Shown here: positions 54,508 through 62,555 of the stretch, piece by piece | How the letters are laid out: each line of letters begins with the position of its first letter | Position numbering within the stretch: position 1 is the first letter of the stretch | Assembly (NCBI RefSeq): GCF_030372275.1 | Contig: NZ_JAUDDJ010000001.1 | Source of the DNA: Lawsonibacter sp900766145 | Lineage (GTDB): Bacteria; Bacillota; Clostridia; Oscillospirales; Oscillospiraceae | DNA length: 64,000 nucleotides | Strand: one strand, 5' to 3' | Program-made: the position numbers and the translations under genes | Notes under the pieces: model-generated | Databases searched by the model: none | Seen by the model: the letters and a program-made list of their open reading frames with translations, nothing else | Told to the model about the DNA's origin: nothing

Positions 54508-54575
54508 TTAGCTATTGACAACTAAGGTTAGCGGTGGTAAACTTACCCTGTTAATTGGTTAGTTGACGCAAACTA
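54508..54575 (+). promoter_or_regulatory. feo promoter with TTAG...CTAA-type operators
   Basis: TTGACA (54515-54520), 17 bp and TAAACT (54538-54543) form a promoter. The -35 sits inside TTAGCTATTGACAACTAA (54508-54525), a dyad with TTAG/CTAA ends. A second dyad, TTAGTTGACGCAAACTA (54559-54575), lies past the -10. A third TTAG...CTAA site occurs before feoB. TTAG/CTAA ends are reminiscent of DtxR/IdeR-type iron regulators, so iron repression is likely; the regulator itself is not in this window. Confidence 0.6.
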
Positions 54576-54611
54576 CATGAGAACTATGCTGAGAAAGGTG
54601 TGATCATTATT

Positions 54612-54821
54612 ATGCCCCTCTCCCTCTCACAGACCGGATGTGTGGCCAATATCAAAGCCATTCGCGGCAAGGATGAGACCCGTCGTTTTTTGGAGAACCT
54701 GGGCTTTACCGTTGGACAGCCCGTTACAGTAATTGCTCAGCTCAATGGAAACCTGATTGTCAATGTAAAAGATAGCCGGGTGGCTATTAGCCAAAGCATG
54801 GCAAACCGTATTATGGTGTGA
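54612..54821 (+). CDS. feoA: FeoA-domain protein (first copy)
   Basis: This 69-residue SH3-like protein contains TGCVANIKAIRGKDETRRFL, ENLGFTVGQPVTVIAQLNGN and ISQSMANRIMV, the FeoA fold that assists FeoB in ferrous iron uptake. ATG 54612 is preferred over a GTG at 54600 because of spacing to AAAGG; the latter adds four residues. It is the first gene of the feo operon and is followed by a second FeoA gene. Confidence 0.88.
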   Translation: MPLSLSQTGCVANIKAIRGKDETRRFLENLGFTVGQPVTVIAQLNGNLIVNVKDSRVAISQSMANRIMV

Positions 54822-54857
54822 TTTGCTTTGGATGTGGTTGGAAAGGAGAACGCAACA

Positions 54858-55082
54858 ATGAGTAAGACACTCAAGCAGGTCAAGTGCGGTGAAACCGTTA
54901 CCGTACAGAAACTGCAGGGAGAAGGCCCCGTCAAGCGCCGGATCATGGACATGGGAATCACCAAAGGCACCAGCATTTTTGTGCGCAAGGTGGCTCCCCT
55001 GGGCGATCCGGTGGAAGTGACCGTCCGAGGCTACGAGCTTTCTCTGCGCAAAGCGGATGCAGATATGATCTTGGTGGAGTGA
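54858..55082 (+). CDS. feoA: FeoA-domain protein (second copy)
   Basis: This 74-residue protein with GETVTVQKLQGEGPVKRRIM, DMGITKGTSIFVRKVAPLGD and VTVRGYELSLRKADADMILV is a textbook FeoA. AAAGGAG precedes the ATG. Tandem feoA genes before feoB are common in Clostridia, and the two may interact differently with the FeoB GTPase domain. It is 36 bases after the first copy and 74 bases before feoB, with an operator-like palindrome in that gap. Confidence 0.93.
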   Translation: MSKTLKQVKCGETVTVQKLQGEGPVKRRIMDMGITKGTSIFVRKVAPLGDPVEVTVRGYELSLRKADADMILVE

Positions 55083-55124
55083 TTCCGCCAGCTCTGTTTG
55101 GCCGCTTTTATTTTTGTCTATAGG

Positions 55125-55138
55125 TTAGCAAAAGCTAA
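55125..55138. promoter_or_regulatory. TTAGC-N4-GCTAA palindrome before feoB
   Basis: TTAGCAAAAGCTAA is a perfect dyad lying 18 bases before the feoB start, overlapping the region just ahead of AAAGGAGG. It shares TTAG/CTAA ends with the two dyads before feoA, so it is probably bound by the same iron regulator. Confidence 0.55.
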
Positions 55139-55156
55139 TTAAAGGAGGAAGCAACT

Positions 55157-57640
55157 ATGTCCATTCGTATGGCACTGGTGGGTAACCCCAACTGCGGCAA
55201 AACCACCATGTTCAACGCCATGACCGGAGCCAATCAATATGTAGGCAACTGGCCTGGTGTCACAGTAGAAAAGAAGGAAGGCAAGCTGAAAGGGCACCCT
55301 GACGTTGTTGTCACCGACCTGCCCGGCATCTACTCCCTCTCCCCTTACACCTTGGAAGAGGTGGTCAGTCGAAACTATCTGCTCAACGAACGCCCCGATG
55401 TGATCATCAATCTGGTGGATGCCACCAATATTGAGCGCAACCTCTACCTCACCACGCAGGTCCTGGAGCTGGGTATCCCTGTGGTGGTGGCAATGAACAT
55501 GATGGACATCATCAAAAAGCGGGGCGACCAGATCAACAGCATAAAGCTGTCGGAAAAGCTGGGCTGTCCGGTCATTGAGGTCTCTGCGCTGCGGGGCTCC
55601 GGGCTGAAGGAGCTGTACAACAAGGCCATTGAGGTAGCCTCTCTGAAGGAGCCCTTCCGTCCGGTCCATTCGTTCCAAAAACGGGTGGAGCAGGCCTTGG
55701 AAGTGATCGAAAACAATCTCTCCGGCCATGTAGATGCCAGTCAGCTGCGCTGGTACGCCATCAAGCTGTTTGAGAAAGACGAAAAGGTCTTGGATTCTCT
55801 TGCAAGTAAGATGAAGCTACCCGCGGAAATCCAGGAGGCAGTCACAGCCTGTGAGGAGGAGCTGGATGACGACGGTGAATCCATTATCACCAACGAGCGT
55901 TACCAGTACATCACCTCCATCATCGGCAGCGTAGTGAAAAAGGCCCGCACCGGCCTCACTCCCTCCGACCGCATTGACCAGATCGTCACCAACCGTATCC
56001 TGGCCCTCCCCATCTTTGTAGTGGTCATGGCTCTGGTCTACGCCATCTCCATGGGCAGCTGGACCGTCTCCATCGGTACCAAGGCCACCGACTGGGCCAA
56101 CGACGGCCTGTTCGGAGACGGCTGGTTTGTCCCCTTCACCGCAGACATCGACGCCTGGGATGAGGACTCCGGTGCTTACGAGGAAGCCACCACCGTGATT
56201 GATGGTTTCCTGGCCGCGGCGGAAAAAGCTGGCGTGGATACCAGTGAGTTTACTGCCGCCCGGGAAGAGGGCACTTTGGATGACGCCATGTTCCAGGCCT
56301 TTGCCGCCCAGACTGCCGATCTTACCACCGACGTCTACTTCTATGACGACGAGGCTGGCGTCACCACCACCGAAACCGTGGACCTCTCCCACTTTGAAGA
56401 GGCCCTTACCGTTGAGGAGCCCGATCCCACGGAGTATGGCACCTGGGTACCTGGCATCCCTGTCTTGGTCGAGAACCTCCTCAACAGCATCGGCTGCAAC
56501 GAGGTCGTCTCCGGCCTGGTGCTGGACGGCATTGTGGGCGGTGTGGGCGCTGTTCTGGGCTTTGTGCCTCAGATGCTGGTGCTTTTCTTCCTGCTGGCTC
56601 TGCTGGAGGATTGCGGCTACATGGCTCGTATCGCCTTTATCATGGACCGGATCTTCCGCCGCTTCGGCCTGTCCGGCAAGAGCTTTATCCCCATGCTGGT
56701 GGCCACCGGCTGCGGCGTCCCCGGCATCATGGCCTCCCGGACCATTGAACAGGACCGCGACCGGAAGATGACCATTATGACCACCGCATTTATCCCCTGC
56801 GGCGCCAAGATGCCCATCATCGCCCTGTTTGCCGGAGCCCTGTTCGGCGGCTCCTCTTGGGTGGCTACCTCCGCCTACTTCATCGGTGTGGCAGCGGTCA
56901 TTATCTCCGGCGTGATGCTCAAGAAATTTAAGGCCTTTGCCGGTGAACCCGCTCCCTTTGTCATGGAGCTGCCTGCTTACCATGTTCCCACCCGGGGCAA
57001 CGTCCTGCGCGCCACCTGGGAGCGGGGCTGGTCCTTCATCAAGCGGGCCGGCACCGTCATCCTGCTCAGCTCCATCATTCTCTGGTTCCTCCAGGGATTT
57101 GGCTTCACTGCGGACGGCTTTGGCATGGTAGCCGACAACAACGATTCCCTGCTGGCCTCCATCGGCAAGACAGTTGCCTTCATCTTCGCTCCCCTGGGCT
57201 TCGGCACCTGGCAGGCTACTGTGGCCACTGTCACCGGCCTCATTGCCAAGGAGGAAGTGGTGTCCACCTTCGGTGTTACGTTCCCGGGCAATCTGTCGTT
57301 AGAGATGGCTGAACACTTCACGCCTACCGCCGCCTACGCCTTCATGATCTTCAATCTGCTATGCGCCCCCTGCTTTGCCGCGATGGGCGCCATCAAGCGG
57401 GAGATGAACAACCCCAAGTGGACTCTGGCTGCTATCGGCTACATGTGTGGCTTTGCGTATGTGGTCTCTCTGATTGTTTATCAGCTGGTGGGTCTGGCCC
57501 TTGGTGAAGTGGCATTTGGCGCTGGCACCATCGCCGCCATCCTGGCTCTGGCCGCTATTATCTATCTGCTGGTGCGCAAAGGCTACCGTCCCAGTGAACA
57601 GGAGCAGCTCTCCGCCCGCCGCTCGGTCAGCCGCGCATAA
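55157..57640 (+). CDS. feoB: Ferrous iron transporter FeoB with a large outer insertion
   Basis: This 827-residue inner-membrane Fe(II) transporter has the G domain motifs GNPNCGKT (9-16), DLPG and NMMD, then Gate and core membrane domains. These include EDCGYMARIAFIMDRIFRRF and TGCGVPGIMASRTIEQDRDR, with the transport cysteines. An acidic insertion of about 120 residues (308-430, DAWDEDSGAYEEATTVIDGF and on) lies between the first two spans, probably outside the cell. Typical FeoB lack it or have it shorter. It is followed by the small Cys-rich partner. Confidence 0.96.
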   Translation: MSIRMALVGNPNCGKTTMFNAMTGANQYVGNWPGVTVEKKEGKLKGHPDVVVTDLPGIYSLSPYTLEEVVSRNYLLNERPDVIINLVDATNIERNLYLTTQVLELGIPVVVAMNMMDIIKKRGDQINSIKLSEKLGCPVIEVSALRGSGLKELYNKAIEVASLKEPFRPVHSFQKRVEQALEVIENNLSGHVDASQLRWYAIKLFEKDEKVLDSLASKMKLPAEIQEAVTACEEELDDDGESIITNERYQYITSIIGSVVKKARTGLTPSDRIDQIVTNRILALPIFVVVMALVYAISMGSWTVSIGTKATDWANDGLFGDGWFVPFTADIDAWDEDSGAYEEATTVIDGFLAAAEKAGVDTSEFTAAREEGTLDDAMFQAFAAQTADLTTDVYFYDDEAGVTTTETVDLSHFEEALTVEEPDPTEYGTWVPGIPVLVENLLNSIGCNEVVSGLVLDGIVGGVGAVLGFVPQMLVLFFLLALLEDCGYMARIAFIMDRIFRRFGLSGKSFIPMLVATGCGVPGIMASRTIEQDRDRKMTIMTTAFIPCGAKMPIIALFAGALFGGSSWVATSAYFIGVAAVIISGVMLKKFKAFAGEPAPFVMELPAYHVPTRGNVLRATWERGWSFIKRAGTVILLSSIILWFLQGFGFTADGFGMVADNNDSLLASIGKTVAFIFAPLGFGTWQATVATVTGLIAKEEVVSTFGVTFPGNLSLEMAEHFTPTAAYAFMIFNLLCAPCFAAMGAIKREMNNPKWTLAAIGYMCGFAYVVSLIVYQLVGLALGEVAFGAGTIAAILALAAIIYLLVRKGYRPSEQEQLSARRSVSRA

Positions 57641-57656
57641 GATCAAGGAGTTTATT

Positions 57657-57809
57657 ATGGGAACTTTCATTGTATTAGCAATCGTAATTTTGGGCGCAGG
57701 CCTGGCCGGCCGCGCCATGTGGAAAGATCACAAGGCAGGCAAGCACTGCGCAGGCTGCCCCGGCAACTGCGGCAGCGGCTGCCACTGCCACGATCATCAC
57801 ACCGCTTAA
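57657..57809 (+). CDS. FeoB-associated Cys-rich membrane protein
   Basis: This 50-residue protein has one N-terminal span (TFIVLAIVILGAGLAGRAMW) and a short Cys/His-rich tail (CAGCPGNCGSGCHCHDHH) well suited to metal binding. It matches the FeoB-associated family (Pfam FeoB_associated), found just downstream of feoB in Firmicutes and presumed to replace FeoC. CAAGGAG lies before the ATG. It is 16 bases after feoB and ends the operon. Confidence 0.88.
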   Translation: MGTFIVLAIVILGAGLAGRAMWKDHKAGKHCAGCPGNCGSGCHCHDHHTA

Positions 57810-57815
57810 ATATTT

Positions 57816-57852
57816 ACCGCCCTTCCCACTTTGGGAAGGGCGGTTTCTTTTT
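57816..57852 (+). terminator. Intrinsic terminator of the feo operon
   Basis: ACCGCCCTTCCCA (57816-57828) and TGGGAAGGGCGGT (57832-57844) form a 13-bp stem, with TTTCTTTTT after. Confidence 0.88.
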
Positions 57853-57901
57853 GCTCTTTATCATGCGATTCCAGACTATGTCGTTTTCCCCACATGCGGC
57901 C

Positions 57902-58480
57902 TTAGTAAAGCTCTTTGATGATATCCACGCACTTATCAATTCCAAGCGTCCCGCTGTTCAGGGTAACATCATAATTCTGCGCGTGTCCCCACTTCATATT
58001 GGTATAGAAGCGATGGTAGGCTGCACGGCGCTTATCCTTATCCTTCAAGCGCTGCTCAGGGGATTCCTCCCGCTCCCCATATTCCTTGACGATCCGCTCT
58101 GCCCGGAAGGACAGATCTGCATGGATAAACACCCGCAGGCAGTCTGCCTTCTCCCGAAGGATATAGTCCGCGCACCGTCCTACAATGACACAGGGCCCCT
58201 TCTCTGCCAACTCAGTAATGATCTTATACTGGATTGTCCACAAATAATCCGCATTATTGGGTCCGGAGGAGCGGTGGGAGAACGCCGAGGAGAGAAATCC
58301 GCCGGGCGCATATTCCCCTGCATCTTTGATGTAATTGGCATTGAACCCGCTTTCTGATGCCACCTTTTCAATGAGCTCACTATCATAACAGAGAATACCA
58401 AGCTTCTCTGCCACTTTTTTGCCAATGGTACGTCCGCCGCTTCCAAACTCACGGCTGATGGTAATAATCCGGTTTTTCAT
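57902..58480 (-). CDS. Cytidylate-kinase-like P-loop protein
   Basis: This 192-residue protein starts MKNRIITISREFGSGGRTIG, with a P-loop-like GSGGRTIGKK. It contains LCYDSELIEKVASESGFNAN and CVIVGRCADYILRE, which define the cytidylate kinase-like (AAA_26) family. Members phosphorylate nucleotides, but this family lacks proof of substrate and differs from Cmk. It is probably monocistronic. Its stop faces the feo terminator region. Confidence 0.85.
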   Translation of the reverse strand: MKNRIITISREFGSGGRTIGKKVAEKLGILCYDSELIEKVASESGFNANYIKDAGEYAPGGFLSSAFSHRSSGPNNADYLWTIQYKIITELAEKGPCVIVGRCADYILREKADCLRVFIHADLSFRAERIVKEYGEREESPEQRLKDKDKRRAAYHRFYTNMKWGHAQNYDVTLNSGTLGIDKCVDIIKELY

Positions 58481-58518
58481 ACGATTGCTCCTTTCGCAGT
58501 ATACAAATCACCTGTTGT

Positions 58519-59901
58519 TTACTCTGCCCGTTCAATTTCTTTCAACTGCTTTCTCTCATAGATCAGCAGTCCAACAGACAGCAGGAAGGCCAGGCCATCG
58601 GCCACGGGTCCGGTCCAAAGCACACCTACCACACCCAAGAACTTGGGCAGCAGAACGGCGGCAGGTACAAAGAAAATAATCTGACGGGCCAGGGACAAAA
58701 TGGCCGACTTGAGAGGCTTACCCACCGCCTGCAAATATACGGCAACCACGGTCTGGAAACCCGTCAAAGGGCACAGCATCAGGAAGATCCGGAAGGCTTT
58801 TACTGCAAACTCGTTATACAGGCCCTCCTCGGATCCGAACAAGGAAACTACAGACATGGGGGCAAACTGGAAGATCAAAAAGGCAATGATGGCAATGATT
58901 TCAGAGGCCACAAGGGCGATATCCAGCGCTTTTTTCACGCGGGTAAAATCTTTGGCGCCGTAATTAAAGCCAATGATGGGCTGCGTACCCACGGCAATAC
59001 CAACAAGGATGGAGATGAGGATCTGATTGACCTTCATAACGATACCGGTGGCCGTCATGGGGATCTCAGAGCCGTAGATGGACAGGGCTCCGTAAGAGAC
59101 CAGCAGGTTGTTGGTCAGGGCCATGACGATGGTGATGGCAAACTGGGTGATAAAGCTGCTGACGCCCAGGCTGAGCACGGTGGTACAGGTCTTTGCTTTC
59201 ATGCGGAAAGCGGTGCGGTCAATGCGGAAGGTCTTGAACCGGAACAGATAGGTAACTGCCATAATGAAGGTGGCCACCTGACCGATCACCGTAGCAATGG
59301 CAGCCCCCCGCACTCCCATATGGAACACAAAAATAAACACAGGGTCCAGGATGGTATTGACCACAGCACCCAGCGCCATGGACAGCATGGCATACTTGGG
59401 GCTTCCGTCGGCACGGATCATGGAGTTGACTGCGCCGGGAATCATCATAAAGGGCAGGCCGACTCCGATGATGGTACCGTACTGCAAGGCGTACTCCCGC
59501 AGTGTATCCGTGGCGCCAAACAGGGTCAGGATGGGATCAATAAAGATCAGGAACACCGCGGCCAGCACGATACTGACTACTACCACCATCACGATGGCAT
59601 TGCCCACGCCCCGCTTGGCGCTGGCAATGTCGCCCTCGCCCAGCTTTAAACTGAGATAGGCCGCACCGCCATCGCCGATCATCAGGCACAGGGCCAGGGC
59701 CACAATCGTGATAGGAAATACCGCATTGGTAGCGCCGTTGCCCAGGTAGCCCACGCCCCAGCCGATAAAAATCTGGTCCACAATGTTATACAGGGAATTG
59801 ACCAGCAAGGATATCACGCAGGGAACTGCAAATTTGACGATCAACCGCCCGATGGGTTCGGTTGCAAAGGGACTTTTACTGGTTGATATTGTCTGCTCCA
59901 T
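58519..59901 (-). CDS. MATE-family efflux transporter under MarR control
   Basis: This roughly 460-residue twelve-span protein starts MEQTISTSKSPFATEPIGRL, with VPCVISLLVNSLYNIVDQIF and QPIIGFNYGAKDFTRVKKAL, matching MATE pumps of the MepA/DinF type. MepA-like pumps are typically controlled by an adjacent MarR gene, as here. GTAACTAGTTAC lies 22 bases before the start. ATG 59901 or 59907 is possible after AAGGAG. The substrate is unknown; a second, unrelated MATE pump is at 1074-2432. Confidence 0.9.
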   Translation of the reverse strand: MEQTISTSKSPFATEPIGRLIVKFAVPCVISLLVNSLYNIVDQIFIGWGVGYLGNGATNAVFPITIVALALCLMIGDGGAAYLSLKLGEGDIASAKRGVGNAIVMVVVVSIVLAAVFLIFIDPILTLFGATDTLREYALQYGTIIGVGLPFMMIPGAVNSMIRADGSPKYAMLSMALGAVVNTILDPVFIFVFHMGVRGAAIATVIGQVATFIMAVTYLFRFKTFRIDRTAFRMKAKTCTTVLSLGVSSFITQFAITIVMALTNNLLVSYGALSIYGSEIPMTATGIVMKVNQILISILVGIAVGTQPIIGFNYGAKDFTRVKKALDIALVASEIIAIIAFLIFQFAPMSVVSLFGSEEGLYNEFAVKAFRIFLMLCPLTGFQTVVAVYLQAVGKPLKSAILSLARQIIFFVPAAVLLPKFLGVVGVLWTGPVADGLAFLLSVGLLIYERKQLKEIERAE

Positions 59902-59922
59902 TCTCATTCTCTCCTTAATTAA

Positions 59923-59934
59923 GTAACTAGTTAC
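59923..59934. promoter_or_regulatory. MarR operator before the MATE gene
   Basis: The perfect 12-bp palindrome GTAACTAGTTAC closely matches GTAACCAATTAC (60480-60491) upstream of the marR-like gene. Paired sites of this kind fit repression of both genes by the MarR protein. Confidence 0.65.
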
Positions 59935-59944
59935 CTATTTGCGC

Positions 59945-59991
59945 AAAAAAACAGGCAGTGAATCCGAGTATTCTCCTCGGCACACTGCCTG
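59945..59991 (-). terminator. Hairpin terminator between marR-like and MATE genes
   Basis: On the minus strand CAGGCAGTG (59991-59983) pairs with CACTGCCTG (59960-59952), with CCGAG/CTCGG inside and a T-run following (59951-59945). It implies that the pump gene relies partly on its own promoter or on read-through. Confidence 0.7.
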
Positions 59992-60016
59992 GGGAATTCA
60001 TTTTTGCCACAAAAGA

Positions 60017-60457
60017 TCACTGGGAATCAATATTGCGCAGCATCAGATCGGTGGTCTGAAGCAAGGCCTCCCTCTCCTGCTGGGTAAAGCCCTTGCAGAT
60101 CTCATCCAAGACCGCTTGATCCTGCGCCAGGATCATCTTATAGATCCCCGTGGATTTCTCTGTACAGGTGATCTTCTTATAGCGCCGGTCCTTCGCACTG
60201 GGAACACACTGGATAAACCCTTTGCTTTCCAGGCGCTGGAGAAGCTTGGTCATGGCTGGATGGGTCACATGCTCGATTCGCTCCAGATCATTCTGGTGCA
60301 CTTCTACCTCACCGGAGGCCTCCAGACGGCTGATGGAACCCAGCACCCGGAGCTGTACAGAGGTCAGCCCCATATCGGCCGCTTTCTCATCCATCCGTTT
60401 CCGGAATGCCCGGTTAATAATGGCAATTTTTAACCCAAACGGCATCATGCCCGGCAT
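60017..60457 (-). CDS. MarR-family repressor
   Basis: This roughly 146-residue winged-helix protein has LTSVQLRVLGSISRLEASGE, MTKLLQRLESKGFIQCVPSA and DRRYKKITCTEKSTGIYK, the MarR recognition helix and wing. ATG 60457 is preferred, with GGGGGTGAG upstream. Its own upstream region carries GTAACCAATTAC, and the pump gene downstream has a matching site. It probably represses both and is released by a phenolic or cationic drug; the ligand is unknown. Confidence 0.9.
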   Translation of the reverse strand: MPGMMPFGLKIAIINRAFRKRMDEKAADMGLTSVQLRVLGSISRLEASGEVEVHQNDLERIEHVTHPAMTKLLQRLESKGFIQCVPSAKDRRYKKITCTEKSTGIYKMILAQDQAVLDEICKGFTQQEREALLQTTDLMLRNIDSQ

Positions 60458-60479
60458 ACTCTCACCCCCTGCCAAATAC

Positions 60480-60491
60480 GTAACCAATTAC
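60480..60491. promoter_or_regulatory. MarR operator before its own gene
   Basis: GTAACCAATTAC is a 12-base dyad matching GTAACTAGTTAC before the MATE gene. It lies 22 bases before the marR-like start. Confidence 0.6.
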
Positions 60492-60538
60492 TTATTATAG
60501 CTGTCATGGCACCTTTGTCAACCCCTCGCCAAAAAAAT

Positions 60539-60571
60539 AAACGGAGCTCTGGATCACCCAGAGCCCCGTTT
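60539..60571 (-). terminator. Terminator of the MetRS-beta-like gene
   Basis: On the minus strand the stem of 60571-60558 with 60552-60539 (one mismatch) is followed by a T-run given by AAAAAAATA at 60531-60539. Confidence 0.75.
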
Positions 60572-60603
60572 TCTCTTTACTTGATTCCCAAGAATACCGG
60601 AAA

Positions 60604-61152
60604 TCAATACAGCTTGGCGCCGGCGGGGATATGGTCGTCCACCATCAGGCAGTGGAGCTTCTCCACGCCCTCCTCGTGGTGGATGGCGGAGATGATCATA
60701 CCGCAGGAGTCAATGCCCATCATCTTGCGGGGAGGCAGGTTGGTGATGGCAATCAGGGTCTTGCCCACCAGCTCCTCAGGCTCATAGTACTCGTGAATGC
60801 CGCTGAGGATCACGCGATCGGTGCCGCTGCCGTCGTCCAGGACGAACTTGAGGAGCTTCTTGCTCTTCTTTACCGCCTCGCACTCTTTGACCTTCACGGC
60901 CCGGAAGTCGGACTTGGAGAAGGTATCAAAGTCCACAAAGTCCGCAAACAGAGGCTCGATCTCCACCTTAGAGAAGTCGATCTTCTCCACGGGAGCCTGG
61001 GCAGGAGCAGGCGCGGCCTTCTCCTCTTTCTTGACTCCTTCGGGCTTCATGGTCGGGAACACCCCGCCGGTCTCTTCATCCGGTTTCATCACGGCCTGAC
61101 GTGTTGAAAACGCACCATTTTTACGAGGTTTTGCTAACTTTTTGGGTTCCAT
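60604..61152 (-). CDS. Stand-alone tRNA-binding protein, MetRS beta-subunit type
   Basis: This roughly 182-residue protein has a Lys/Pro/Ala-rich N-terminal linker (1-70), then an OB-fold tRNA-binding domain (about 80-182). The latter has FSKSDFRAVKVKECEAVKKS, VILSGIHEYYEPEELVGKTL, NLPPRKMMGIDSCGMIISA and HIPAGAKLY. It corresponds to the C-terminal dimerisation/tRNA-binding domain of methionyl-tRNA synthetase (EMAPII/CsaA-like), here as a separate gene. It may aid MetRS or act as a tRNA chaperone. GGAGG precedes ATG 61152; the longer upstream frame is AT-rich and not likely coding. Confidence 0.82.
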   Translation of the reverse strand: MEPKKLAKPRKNGAFSTRQAVMKPDEETGGVFPTMKPEGVKKEEKAAPAPAQAPVEKIDFSKVEIEPLFADFVDFDTFSKSDFRAVKVKECEAVKKSKKLLKFVLDDGSGTDRVILSGIHEYYEPEELVGKTLIAITNLPPRKMMGIDSCGMIISAIHHEEGVEKLHCLMVDDHIPAGAKLY

Positions 61153-61453
61153 AGGATGTCCTCCTGTGCCGTCTGGTTCGGGGCAAAAGTTGTAAAAAAA
61201 TTGTAGAAAGTTGTATTGGCACAAAATCGGCTCAATATCGACTTCAAATTGGCACAGCGAATGGTTGCATTGTTTGAAAAGACGCCATTGTAAAATTGCC
61301 CCATTTGCAGGAAAGCCTGTATGAGTCCCGCACAGGATTGCCTTGCAGATTCATACAGAAACAAGTATAGCATAAGCCTCAAAGATGTTCAAGTCAACGG
61401 TTTTTTCGTTGGCGCACTCAATTTCATACCTTATATATAAAAAGGAGAAAGCC

Positions 61454-61663
61454 ATGCCAACCTATCAATTACAAATTAAACAGATTGTGGACTACCCACG
61501 CTGCCGGATCTACCGGCAGTTTGTCCGCTTTCTGATGGAGGACCGGAGCATTCGCGTAAGCGGAGGCTCCGGCCTTTTTTGCGGCACTTTCGATTGTCAC
61601 GCATTACAAGTTAGATCCCTTTTCGGGCTGCCGCCGGGAAGGTTTACTACACCACGCGCATGA
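61454..61663 (+). pseudogene. Truncated conjugative-element protein
   Basis: AAAGGAG precedes ATG 61454, which opens MPTYQLQIKQIVDYPRCRIY and continues QFVRFLMEDRSIRVSGGSGL. This is the conserved start of a protein of about 110-130 residues found in Clostridia integrative elements (…IDYPRCRIYR…GGSGLFYYTVL). After GGSGLF the match weakens and the frame ends at 69 codons, so the second half is lost. It is interpreted as a decayed remnant. Family knowledge is from memory of such elements; no search was run. Confidence 0.55.
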
Positions 61664-61773
61664 ACAGTACTTGCTGCGCTTTGGGCTTGCTCTTCTGTGC
61701 GGAAACTAGCAGGTCGCCACTTTTGAACCTACGCTCCCTCCCTCGATGGAGAATTGAACAGAGAGGTCTTACC

Positions 61774-62328
61774 ATGAAAAAATTTGTTGAAAAAGATGTC
61801 ACAGAGAATCCTCTGTACCATGATACCTGGAAACTGCTAAAAAAATACCGCGATGTGGTTTGGAGCTTGGAGATTTCCGTCCAGCATGTGCGGGCCAAGT
61901 TCGAGATTGAATACGGCACCTCCATCGAAGAATTTCTGGATTCCGTCTATCTTGCCGGCGCTGACCTGAACGGGAGTGACATTGAGCACCATGCCAAGTG
62001 CATTGAGCGCAGTCACAAGATGCTGAAGCTCCTGGATTCGGCAGTCGAATTGCTCCGTACCCGGCATAAGAACGGCGAGGCATATTACTGGCTGCTGTAC
62101 TACTCCTTCCTCTCCCCTCAGCAGCTGAAGAATGTGGAGGAAATCATCGAGAACCTGCGCCCACACATCCGGGACATTTCCTTCCGCACCTACTACCGCA
62201 AGCGGCGGGAGGCCATTGACGCCCTTAGTTCTGTGCTGTGGGGCTACACCTCCAAGGACAGTCTGGATGTGCTGGAACAGTTCTTTCCGGGCACAAAGCC
62301 TGCCGGGAATCGCGCAGACAACCGCTAA
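61774..62328 (+). CDS. Conjugative-element conserved protein (ArpU/sigma-like?)
   Basis: This roughly 184-residue helical, charged protein starts MKKFVEKDVTENPLYHDTWK and contains VQHVRAKFEIEYGTSIEEFL, LLYYSFLSPQQLKNVEEIIE and YYRKRREAIDALSSVLWGYT. Similar proteins are frequent in Clostridia integrative and conjugative elements. The last part looks like a sigma-70 region 4/ArpU-like helix-turn-helix, suggesting a regulatory DNA-binding role. GAGGT precedes the ATG. It follows the truncated element gene and ends at a terminator, so it may be an intact survivor of a lost element. Confidence 0.65.
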   Translation: MKKFVEKDVTENPLYHDTWKLLKKYRDVVWSLEISVQHVRAKFEIEYGTSIEEFLDSVYLAGADLNGSDIEHHAKCIERSHKMLKLLDSAVELLRTRHKNGEAYYWLLYYSFLSPQQLKNVEEIIENLRPHIRDISFRTYYRKRREAIDALSSVLWGYTSKDSLDVLEQFFPGTKPAGNRADNR

Positions 62329-62372
62329 CTTAGAGCTAATTTGATTCGCGCCCCCAAAATATATTTAGCAGC

Positions 62373-62411
62373 GCCTGTGGAGTGACAATTCGCTGCTCCA
62401 CAGGCTTGTTT
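62373..62411 (+). terminator. Intrinsic terminator
   Basis: GCCTGTGGAG (62373-62382) pairs with CTCCACAGGC (62396-62405), followed by TTGTTTTTT. Confidence 0.85.
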
Positions 62412-62505
62412 TTTCTCATTGACCTTTTGGGGTTATACATTATATATTTTTCCATAACAAGCTGTTTTTTAGTTCTCCCGTCTAAGATTTTATCTTTTGT
62501 TTGCG

Positions 62506-62534
62506 TTGTTTTTTCACAAAAAGCGGGTTATAAT
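62506..62534 (+). promoter_or_regulatory. Promoter of the RloA-like gene
   Basis: TTGTTT (62506-62511), a 17-bp spacer and a perfect TATAAT (62529-62534) lie about 22 bases before the start at 62556. Confidence 0.65.
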
Positions 62535-62555
62535 TGGTAAAATCTTGGTATTGGG

